This document shows positions 1-5,564 of a DNA stretch of 6,316 nucleotides, one piece after another; within the stretch, counting starts at the first letter, position 1; each line of letters starts with the position of its first letter. Source of the stretch: Verrucomicrobiota bacterium (GTDB taxonomy: Bacteria > Verrucomicrobiota > Verrucomicrobiia > Opitutales > Opitutaceae); contig JAEYQF010000041.1 in assembly GCA_023410155.1 (NCBI GenBank), positions 1 to 6,316 of the forward strand, written 5' to 3'. Under the pieces are notes generated by a model, which saw nothing but the letters and a program-made list of their open reading frames with translations, was not told where the DNA came from and did not search any database. The position numbers were made by a program, and so were the translations under genes.

Positions 1-608
1 AAAGAGTCGTCAACCTTCCCGGCGAGTTCGCGCGTCGAGCCATCGTCCACCGGCGCGAGCGGATCGCGAAAGGGAACATTGAGATGCACCGGTCCCAGGA
101 ATGGCCGCAACGCGCGCTCGACTGCATGCGCGACCGTCTGCCGCAGATACGCGAGCAACGGGAGCTTCGCCTCCGGCACCGCGAGCTCGTGGTAGAAACC
201 CACGTAGTCGCCGAAGAGTTTTTGTTGATCGATCGTCTGGCCCGATGCGCACTCGCGCATTTCCGGCGGACGATCCGCCGTGATCACGATCAGCGGCACT
301 CCGCTTTCGCGCGCCTCGATGATCGCCGGAAAATAGTGCGAGCCCGCCGATCCCGAGGTGCACAACAACACTGCCGGCCGCCCACTCTGCTTTGCGAGAC
401 CGAGGGCGAAGAATCCCGCCGAGCGCTCGTCGAGCACGGGGATCGCTTCGATTCCCGCATGGCTCGCGAACGCCATCGTGAGCGGCGTCGAACGCGAACC
501 TGGCGAGATCACCGCGTGCCGGATTCCGCAGCGGAAAAGCGTCTCCGCGACCACGCTCCCCCAGAGGGAATTTGCGTTGCGAAAATCGAGCGCGGGCACC
601 GTCGGCAT
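1..608 (-). CDS. menD: SEPHCHC synthase MenD, N-terminal 202 residues (3' end outside window)
   Basis: MenD is a thiamine-diphosphate enzyme. It decarboxylates 2-oxoglutarate and adds the product to isochorismate, giving SEPHCHC in cytoplasmic menaquinone synthesis. The visible part is the pyrimidine-binding domain: SPGSRSTPL at residues 35-43, DERSAGFFALGLAK from 60 with E61 as the likely ThDP-activating glutamate, TSGSA at 84-88, TADRPPE at 110-116, GQTIDQ at 123-128 and GPVHLNVPFRDPL at 172-184. All match MenD closely. Full-length MenD is about 550-600 residues, so well over half lies beyond the left edge. The chosen start is ATG at 608, eight bases after the cytochrome gene's stop; it already gives a slightly longer N-terminus than E. 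coli MenD. An in-frame GTG at 620 overlaps that stop as GTGA and has GGAG 11 bases upstream (632-635), so it is a real alternative. Identity is secure; the exact start is not. Confidence 0.95.
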   Translation of the reverse strand, partial: MPTVPALDFRNANSLWGSVVAETLFRCGIRHAVISPGSRSTPLTMAFASHAGIEAIPVLDERSAGFFALGLAKQSGRPAVLLCTSGSAGSHYFPAIIEARESGVPLIVITADRPPEMRECASGQTIDQQKLFGDYVGFYHELAVPEAKLPLLAYLRQTVAHAVERALRPFLGPVHLNVPFRDPLAPVDDGSTRELAGKVDDS

Positions 609-616
609 GGGAGCAG

Positions 617-1357
617 TCACTTCGAAACCGGCTCCGTGGGCAAGGTCGCGAGCAGGTGTGCCACGAGCGCGTCGATCTCTTCGCGCTCGAGAAAACCACC
701 ATGCTCTTTCGCGAACGCCGGCATCAGCGTGCCGGGAGCGCCTTCGCTGATCCACTTGCGCCAATAGGCCTCGTCACGGTGCACGGTGGCCACGTGGAGG
801 TCTGGCACCATGTTGGCGCGGTGAATCTCGTCGGTGTGGCAGATCACACACGCGGCGACAAAGAGGTCCTGGCCCGTCTTGCCGAGGGCGGGCGTGACGT
901 GACACGACGCGCAGTCTCCGCGCAGGACTGCCTGTCGATCGGCCTGCGCAAGCTTGAGGTTCATCTCTCGACGCCCCGCAGGCGGCGGAGGCAAATTCAC
1001 ATGCACCCTCAGCATCTGCTCGCCGGCGCTCGTGCCGACCCAAATGCGCTTCGAGAGTCCGCCGCGCCGACTCCGCACGTCGACGATCGTCTCGATTTTG
1101 TCCGAAGCACCGGGCGCGATCACCCATGGGTTGGGGTGCGGACGGACGACGGTGCAGTGGCACGACGTCGCGATATTTCGAATCTCCACCGGCTGGTCGG
1201 ACGTGTTGCGAAACGTGAACTCGATCGTGATTTCGCTTTCGCCGCCCGTCGCGTCGTAGGTCTTCTCCATCGCATCCCAGACGATCGGATGCTCCGCCCA
1301 CAACGCAGGCAGAAGCGCAAAGAGGAACAAGGCCGAAGCGAGCGCGCGCCGAATCAT
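617..1357 (-). CDS. Exported DUF1573 domain / dihaem cytochrome c fusion protein
   Basis: This 246-residue protein probably carries electrons outside the cytoplasmic membrane; its partner is unknown. Residues 1-21 form a signal peptide (two arginines, a hydrophobic run, likely cleavage after LWA). Residues about 25-122 look like a DUF1573 Ig-like beta domain, with the family's cysteine motif as SCHCT (C66, C68). A Pro-rich hinge (PPPP at 123-126) leads to a cytochrome c region with two CXXCH sites: CASCH at 149-153 and CVICH at 170-174. M212 in LMPAF is the likely distal ligand of the second haem. The ligand of the first is unclear; M183, H180, H188 and H193 are candidates. The start is well supported: ATG at 1357 overlaps the menF stop as ATGA and has AGGAGG ten bases upstream. 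Domain assignment rests on motifs; the redox role and its link to menaquinol are inferred from the CXXCH motifs and the position between menF and menD. Confidence 0.87.
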   Translation of the reverse strand: MIRRALASALFLFALLPALWAEHPIVWDAMEKTYDATGGESEITIEFTFRNTSDQPVEIRNIATSCHCTVVRPHPNPWVIAPGASDKIETIVDVRSRRGGLSKRIWVGTSAGEQMLRVHVNLPPPPAGRREMNLKLAQADRQAVLRGDCASCHVTPALGKTGQDLFVAACVICHTDEIHRANMVPDLHVATVHRDEAYWRKWISEGAPGTLMPAFAKEHGGFLEREEIDALVAHLLATLPTEPVSK

Positions 1358-2766
1358 GCCTGCAACGCCTCCTGCATCGCGCGAAACTTCAACTCTGTTT
1401 CGGCCAGCTCCGCCTCGGGTGAAGAGCCTTCGACAATGCCCGCTCCGGCGAACAGACGTGCGGTGTTTCCATCCACCAGCGCCGAGCGGAGTCCAACGAA
1501 AAACTCGCCGCCGCCGCGTGCGTTAAGCCAGCCGAGCGCGCCCGCGTAGAGTCCGCGGGGAAATCCTTCAAGTTCGCGAATGCGACCAATGGCCTGCTCT
1601 CGTGGCGATCCACCGACCGCCGGCGTGGGATGGAGGCGTGCGACCACATCGAGGGCGCGGACCCCCACGGGCAGCGTCGCATGGATCTCCGTTTGCAGAT
1701 GTTGCACGTTAGCGAGTTTCCGCAGCGTCGGCGTCGGCGCAAACTCGAGGTTCAGGCCCAGCGGAGCGAGCCTGCGACAAATCGAATCGAGCACGAGCTG
1801 ATGTTCGTGCCGATCCTTGTCGCTGCGCAAGAGAGCCCCGCCCTCGCGCGCATCCTCCGCGGCCGAGCCGCCGCGGCGCGCGGAACCGGCCAAGGCTTCC
1901 GTCTCCAGATTCCCACTACTGACGCGCACGAGTCGCTCCGGCGACGCGCCGATGAAACTCTGCCCCGCTCCGTTCGCCACGGAAAATGCGTAACAATCCG
2001 GGAATCGCTGCCGCAGGCCATTGAGCATGCGCAGCGGATGCAGCTCCTGCGTGGCGCTCACACGACGCTGCCGCGCGAGCACAATCTTTCTAAACTCGCC
2101 GTGCCGGATCGCTTCGAGTGCCGAGCGCACGGCTTGCGGGTAATCGCCTTCATCGCGCGTGCTCCACGCGGTGGCGTTCCTTTCCTCTTCCGAGGCCGCG
2201 GGATAATCGAAGCCGCGAAACTTTTCATGCGCGCGCCAGATCCGTTCCGCCGCTTGCTCGATCGGCGCGTCGGGTGTGATGAGCACGTTGGCCACCGCCG
2301 TCGTGCGCGAGCCGGCACGGGCCACCTGCCAGCGGGGCACGAAAACCGTCGCGGCGGAAAACGCCTCCCCTGTTTCCGTGCGGTCGTGAAAGGCAAACGC
2401 GCAGAAAAAGTGCGGGCCGCCGAAAGGCGCGTTCACGTCGCCCACCGCGATCGTGTCTGCGAGCGAGCGATCCACAAAATCCTGTGCCCTGGCGAAGCGA
2501 TCCGGTCCCGCAACTTCGCACGCGATGACGACCTCCGCGCCCGCGATCGCGCTGTCGATCGACGGGCGTTCGGCGTAGAAATGCTTCTCTCCCGACTCGA
2601 AAATCGACTCCAGCACGGCGAGCGGATCGAGCGCGTCGACCGCGATGGAAATGCTCGCAAGCTTGGGTCGGCCGGCGCGCTTCGCCGCCTCCTGACATTG
2701 TGCAAGAAACGCCCGCAACGATTCCCGGGTGGCGTTGGCCAGCGGATCGAGGGGCAGGATGGTCAT
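1354..2766 (-). CDS. menF: Isochorismate synthase MenF
   Basis: The enzyme converts chorismate to isochorismate with Mg2+, the entry step to menaquinone. It has 470 residues, near B. subtilis MenF and longer than the E. coli enzyme. The first roughly 200 residues are the variable N-terminal part; the chorismate-binding domain fills about 205-468. Visible motifs are KIVLAR at 227-232 (K227 the likely catalytic base), SPERLV at 275-280, TEALAGS at 289-295 (E290 the likely acid), KDRHEHQLV at 317-325, LHPTPAVGG at 378-386, GFPRGLYAGALGW at 401-413 and GAGIVEGSSPEAELAETELK at 441-460. The last holds the metal-binding glutamates. EntC or DhbC (siderophore) or salicylate synthase are the alternatives by sequence, but menD in the same transcription unit argues for menaquinone. 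Start ATG 2766 has only a weak GGAA seven bases upstream. The stop overlaps the next gene by four bases. No key residue is missing. Confidence 0.96.
   Translation of the reverse strand: MTILPLDPLANATRESLRAFLAQCQEAAKRAGRPKLASISIAVDALDPLAVLESIFESGEKHFYAERPSIDSAIAGAEVVIACEVAGPDRFARAQDFVDRSLADTIAVGDVNAPFGGPHFFCAFAFHDRTETGEAFSAATVFVPRWQVARAGSRTTAVANVLITPDAPIEQAAERIWRAHEKFRGFDYPAASEEERNATAWSTRDEGDYPQAVRSALEAIRHGEFRKIVLARQRRVSATQELHPLRMLNGLRQRFPDCYAFSVANGAGQSFIGASPERLVRVSSGNLETEALAGSARRGGSAAEDAREGGALLRSDKDRHEHQLVLDSICRRLAPLGLNLEFAPTPTLRKLANVQHLQTEIHATLPVGVRALDVVARLHPTPAVGGSPREQAIGRIRELEGFPRGLYAGALGWLNARGGGEFFVGLRSALVDGNTARLFAGAGIVEGSSPEAELAETELKFRAMQEALQA
1368..1373 (-). promoter_or_regulatory. Strong ribosome binding site of the cytochrome gene, inside menF
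   Basis: The minus strand reads AGGAGG here, ten bases before ATG 1357, within the last codons of menF. It is the best Shine-Dalgarno site in the window. It fixes the cytochrome start and shows that the gene can load ribosomes itself as well as by coupling to menF termination. Confidence 0.75.
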
Positions 2767-2790
2767 CTCGCGTTTCCGGTTGTTGTTCGA

Positions 2791-2837
2791 CTCGTGCTCT
2801 TGCTCGGTTCGATCACGAGCACGAGTAAGAGCACAAG
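2791..2837 (-). repeat. Overlapping inverted repeats in the metG-menF gap
   Basis: Two hairpins can form and share arms, so only one can exist at a time. One has a perfect 9-bp stem (2791-2799 with 2817-2825, 17-base loop). The other has a 13-base stem with one mismatch (2794-2806 with 2822-2834, 15-base loop); the odd pair is G-U on the plus strand and A-C in the menF mRNA. The element ends 24 bases before the menF start. No T-run follows, so it is not a standard intrinsic terminator. It could be an mRNA processing, stability or attenuation element, or simple low-complexity drift (GAGCAC/GTGCTC words). The rest of the 87-base gap holds nothing else clear. Confidence 0.5.
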
Positions 2838-2853
2838 CGCGAAGAGTGACTCC

Positions 2854-4422
2854 TCAGCCCTTCTTTGCCGGAGCGGGTTTCCCCTCGCCGGCTGCCGGCT
2901 TCGGCGGCTCGGGACGGGGGAAGAGCACGAGCGACGGCGCGACCTTCGATCCGGCGAGGCGTGAGTCCCATACAAGTTCGTCGCGCCAGACCTTGCCGGG
3001 CGCATAGCCGAGCACGCCGTTGATCTTTTCCGTAGTCGACGGAACGACGTGCTGGATCAACGCCACCGCCAGGCGCAGCGCTTCGGCCATCGTCGCGAGT
3101 GACGTGCGCAAAGCCTCCTGATCCGCGGCCTCGGTCGATTTGCCGAGTTTCCACGGCGCGCGCTTCTCGATGTAAGCGTTGGTTTCGGTGAGGAAAACCA
3201 TCGCGCGCTCGAGGGCCGTGTGGAATTGGAAGTTTTCGCAGAGCGGGATGAATTCGTCGCGCGTTCTCGCCCAGAGCTCCTGCAGCGACTGCTCGAGTTC
3301 GCCGCTCGCGCCCGCGGTCGGCACGACACCGGCGGCGAAACGCGTCGTCATGTTGAGGGTGCGGTTGACCAGATTCCCGAGATTGTTCGCGAGTTCGCTG
3401 TTGTAGCGGACGAGGAATTGTTCGCGCGTGAAGTCGCTATCCTGGCCGACGTTCATCTCGCGAATCAGGAAATAGCGAAACGCGTCGGCTCCGAACTCCG
3501 TCACGAGATCGAGCGGATTGAGCGCGTTGCCCGTGCTCTTGGACATCTTGGCTCCGCGCTGCAGCCACCAGCCGTGCGCGATGATGCCCTTCGGCAGCGG
3601 GATACCCGCGGCGTGCAGCATGATCGGCCAGTAAACCGCGTGCGGCGGCACGAGGATGTCCTTGCCGATCACGTGGTAACTCGCCGGCCAGACCCCGGGC
3701 AGATCAGCGACGCCCGAGTAGTAGTTGATCAGCGCGTCGAACCAGACGTAGGTCACGTAATCCTCGTCGAACGGCAGCGGGATGCCCCACTCGAGACGCT
3801 CCTTTGGACGCGAGATACAGAGGTCGTTGAGCGGCTCCTTCAGGAATTCGAGCACCTGCGTCTGCCGATATTTCGGAAAAACGAACTCAGGGGTCTTCGT
3901 CAGAAACTCGATCAGCCAGTCCTGATACTGGCGAAGCTTGAAGAAGTAGTTCGTCTCCGTGATCTCGGTGACTTCGCCGAAAATCTCCGGCCACGTGCCG
4001 TCCGGGTTGCGGTCCTTCTCCTGGAGAAACTGCTCCTGACGCGTCGAGTAAAAGCCCTTGTATTCGGCTTTGTAGATGTCGCCCTTTTCGAAGAGCTGCT
4101 GGAGCACCTGGCGCACGACCCTCTTGTGCCGCTCCTCGGTGGTGCGGATGAAGTCGTCATTCGAGATGTTCAATTTCGGCAGCAGCGCGCGGAACTCGGC
4201 CGATACCTCATCGCAAAACTGCTGCGGCGGGATGCCGCGTTTGCGCGCGCTCGCCTGCACCTTTTGGCCATGCTCATCGACGCCGGTCAAAAAATGGACC
4301 TGGTCGCCCATCATCCGGCGAAAGCGTGCAATAACGTCCGTCAGCACCTTCTCGTAGGCATGGCCCAGGTGCGGCGAACCGTTCACGTAATCGATCGCGG
4401 TGGTGATGTAGAACGACTTCAT
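2854..4422 (-). CDS. metG: Methionyl-tRNA synthetase, compact form without zinc cysteines
   Basis: This class I cytoplasmic synthetase charges tRNA-Met for initiation and elongation. It has 522 residues. The catalytic Rossmann fold carries the HIGH-type motif HLGH at 18-21, TGVDEHGQK at 46-54, WFDALINYY at 227-235, GKDI at 253-256 and KMSKS at 292-296. The helical anticodon-binding domain covers about 335-490 and includes NNLGNLVNR at 346-354. In the connective peptide, where zinc-type enzymes have cysteines, this one reads GFYSTRQEQF (123-132), so the metal knuckle is absent. There is no C-terminal EMAP-type tRNA-binding domain, unlike the 677-residue E. coli enzyme; it ends in a Pro/Ala/Lys-rich tail (502-522). 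ATG 4422 is chosen because family homology begins at once (KSFYITTAIDYVNGSPHLGH). The frame stays open further upstream, but that part runs antisense to the kinase gene. No good Shine-Dalgarno precedes the start. It is first in the minus-strand block. Confidence 0.97.
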   Translation of the reverse strand: MKSFYITTAIDYVNGSPHLGHAYEKVLTDVIARFRRMMGDQVHFLTGVDEHGQKVQASARKRGIPPQQFCDEVSAEFRALLPKLNISNDDFIRTTEERHKRVVRQVLQQLFEKGDIYKAEYKGFYSTRQEQFLQEKDRNPDGTWPEIFGEVTEITETNYFFKLRQYQDWLIEFLTKTPEFVFPKYRQTQVLEFLKEPLNDLCISRPKERLEWGIPLPFDEDYVTYVWFDALINYYSGVADLPGVWPASYHVIGKDILVPPHAVYWPIMLHAAGIPLPKGIIAHGWWLQRGAKMSKSTGNALNPLDLVTEFGADAFRYFLIREMNVGQDSDFTREQFLVRYNSELANNLGNLVNRTLNMTTRFAAGVVPTAGASGELEQSLQELWARTRDEFIPLCENFQFHTALERAMVFLTETNAYIEKRAPWKLGKSTEAADQEALRTSLATMAEALRLAVALIQHVVPSTTEKINGVLGYAPGKVWRDELVWDSRLAGSKVAPSLVLFPRPEPPKPAAGEGKPAPAKKG

Positions 4423-4510
4423 GGATAGGACCGGAGAACGAAAGCGAGCGCCGGGGAAATGTCGAAAGTTTTGACGCTCCGCCACCCGCGCCGCACGCTG
4501 CCGCCGTCGC
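4423..4510. promoter_or_regulatory. Divergent intergenic region between metG and the kinase gene
   Basis: This 88-base gap separates the starts of two divergent genes, so promoters for both blocks are expected here. On the plus strand TTGACG at 4471-4476 resembles a -35 box, but the matching -10 position (4494-4499, CACGCT) is poor. On the minus strand TCGACA at 4464-4469 is a possible -35 for metG, again without a good -10. Neither start has a convincing Shine-Dalgarno. That promoters lie here is inferred from gene layout; the boxes themselves are weak. Confidence 0.4.
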
Positions 4511-5527
4511 ATGAACCTGCTGTCCCGGCTGCTCGCCCTCGGCCTCTTCGTGGTCCTGATGCTATTGGGCGCCGTGATCGCGCTTCCCGCGAAGCCATCG
4601 ACGAACGACGCCACCTCGCCGCGCTCGACCCAGGCCACGCGTCGCCTCGCGCTCCCGCTCGCGATGACGGCCCTGGCGCTCAGCGCGGGATTGCTCGCGA
4701 GCCTCAACCTTCGTCCGCGCCGGGCTGACGACCCCGATCCCAGCGCGAAGCTGCCGCTTGCCCGTGCCGAGATGGAGGCGCTTTCGCAGCTCGCCGAACA
4801 AAACAGCCAACAGCACGCGGCGCTCTCCCGCGAGCGGACCGACCGGCAGTTTGCCGAGGCCGATGCGCATCTGAAGCAGCAGCTGCTCAACCACTCGTTG
4901 GAGGAGAAGATCCGTCTCGGTCGCGACCTGCACGATAGCATCATCCAATCCCTCTACGCCGCCGGATTGACCCTCGAAGCCGCGCAAGCGCTGCTCACGC
5001 GTGACCCGTTGGAGGCCGACCGCCGGCTCGAGCAGTGTCGCCAAAATCTGAATACCACGATCCGGGGCATCCGCGCCTACATCGCCGGTCTGACGCCCGA
5101 GCATCTGCGGCAGGCCGGCTTCGCCCAGGCGTTGCGCGATGCGTTCGCCGAACTGGGCGAGGCCCGCGAGGCGCAGCTCAACACCCGCATCGACGACGAG
5201 GCCGCGGCGTTGCTATCGGCCGAGCAGACCACCGAGGCACTCCAGATCGCCCGCGAAGCCATGAGCAACAGCTTGCGCCACGGGCGGGCGCGGAATGTCA
5301 CCATCCGGCTGCATTCGGTGGAGAACGAAGTCTGCCTGCTCGTGCAGGATAACGGCCTCGGGTTTGATCCGGGGCGCCTCACCCACAGCGGACACGGCCT
5401 CAACAACATGCGGGCGCGCGCCGCGCGCGCCCATGGCACGGTGCGCATCGAAAGTCTGCCGGAGCGCGGCACCCGCGTGGTGCTCACGATGGCGCGCGAC
5501 GCGCAACCGGCACGCTCCGCTTCCTGA
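4511..5527 (+). CDS. Membrane sensor histidine kinase, NarX/DesK (HisKA_3) type
   Basis: This 338-residue kinase should autophosphorylate on H141 and pass the phosphate to a LuxR/NarL-type response regulator. Two membrane segments (about 5-25 and 46-66) enclose a loop of only about 20 residues, so there is no real extracytoplasmic sensor domain. A polar, coiled-coil-like linker (about 80-130) follows. The dimerisation helix holds LGRDLHDSIIQSL (136-148), the HisKA_3 phosphoacceptor motif. The ATPase domain shows the N box REAMSNSLRHGRA (248-260, N253), G1 DNGLGFD (280-286), G2 GHGLNNM (294-300) and a final ERGTRVVLTM strand. All catalytic elements look intact. ATG 4511 starts right at the first membrane segment, which supports it despite a poor ribosome site. 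No regulator gene is visible in the window; it may be elsewhere. Family is firm; the signal and target are unknown. The short loop suggests a membrane, lipid or intramembrane signal as in DesK-like kinases, which is only inference. Confidence 0.92.
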   Translation: MNLLSRLLALGLFVVLMLLGAVIALPAKPSTNDATSPRSTQATRRLALPLAMTALALSAGLLASLNLRPRRADDPDPSAKLPLARAEMEALSQLAEQNSQQHAALSRERTDRQFAEADAHLKQQLLNHSLEEKIRLGRDLHDSIIQSLYAAGLTLEAAQALLTRDPLEADRRLEQCRQNLNTTIRGIRAYIAGLTPEHLRQAGFAQALRDAFAELGEAREAQLNTRIDDEAAALLSAEQTTEALQIAREAMSNSLRHGRARNVTIRLHSVENEVCLLVQDNGLGFDPGRLTHSGHGLNNMRARAARAHGTVRIESLPERGTRVVLTMARDAQPARSAS

Positions 5528-5542
5528 TTTGACGCCCTTTTC

Positions 5543-5563
5543 TGCCGGCGCATTGTGCCGGCA
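5543..5563 (+). promoter_or_regulatory. Hairpin directly before the ispH start codon
   Basis: TGCCGGC at 5543-5549 and GCCGGCA at 5557-5563 form a perfect, GC-rich 7-bp stem with a 7-base loop. It ends two bases before ATG 5565 and fills the place where a Shine-Dalgarno would sit; I see none. No T-run follows, so it is not a terminator. It could limit ribosome access to ispH, or mark a site bound by a palindrome-reading protein, or be chance at this GC content. The other bases of the 37-base gap include TTGACG at 5529-5534, with a weak -10-like CATTGT at 5551-5556. Confidence 0.45.
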
Positions 5564-5564
5564 C

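Noticed and set aside
84..767. Several open frames on both strands over the menD region (up to 230 codons)
   Set aside because: The true menD frame runs off the left edge; the others overlap it out of frame and have shadow-type composition.
572..1549. Plus-strand open frame of 325 codons
   Set aside because: It runs antisense to the cytochrome gene and parts of menD and menF, and is very rich in Arg and His without domain features.
2791..2837. Intrinsic terminator for metG
   Set aside because: The hairpins are not followed by a T-run in the minus-strand direction, so they do not fit a rho-independent terminator.
1630..2964. Plus-strand open frame of 444 codons
   Set aside because: It lies antisense to menF, which has all family motifs. 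The translation is Arg-rich and shows no known domain; such shadow frames are expected in high-GC DNA.
2763..3005. Minus-strand frame with a Leu/Val run that looks like a membrane segment
   Set aside because: It overlaps the end of metG in another frame, and the Leu/Val run is just the GTGCTC-type inverted repeat being translated.
3220..4428. Plus-strand open frame of 402 codons
   Set aside because: It is fully antisense to metG, has a composition typical of a reverse-strand shadow, and shows no recognisable motif.
4423..4944. 174-codon N-terminal extension of metG
   Set aside because: The frame stays open but is antisense to the kinase gene and has low-complexity Ser/Arg/Ala content; MetRS homology begins exactly at ATG 4422.
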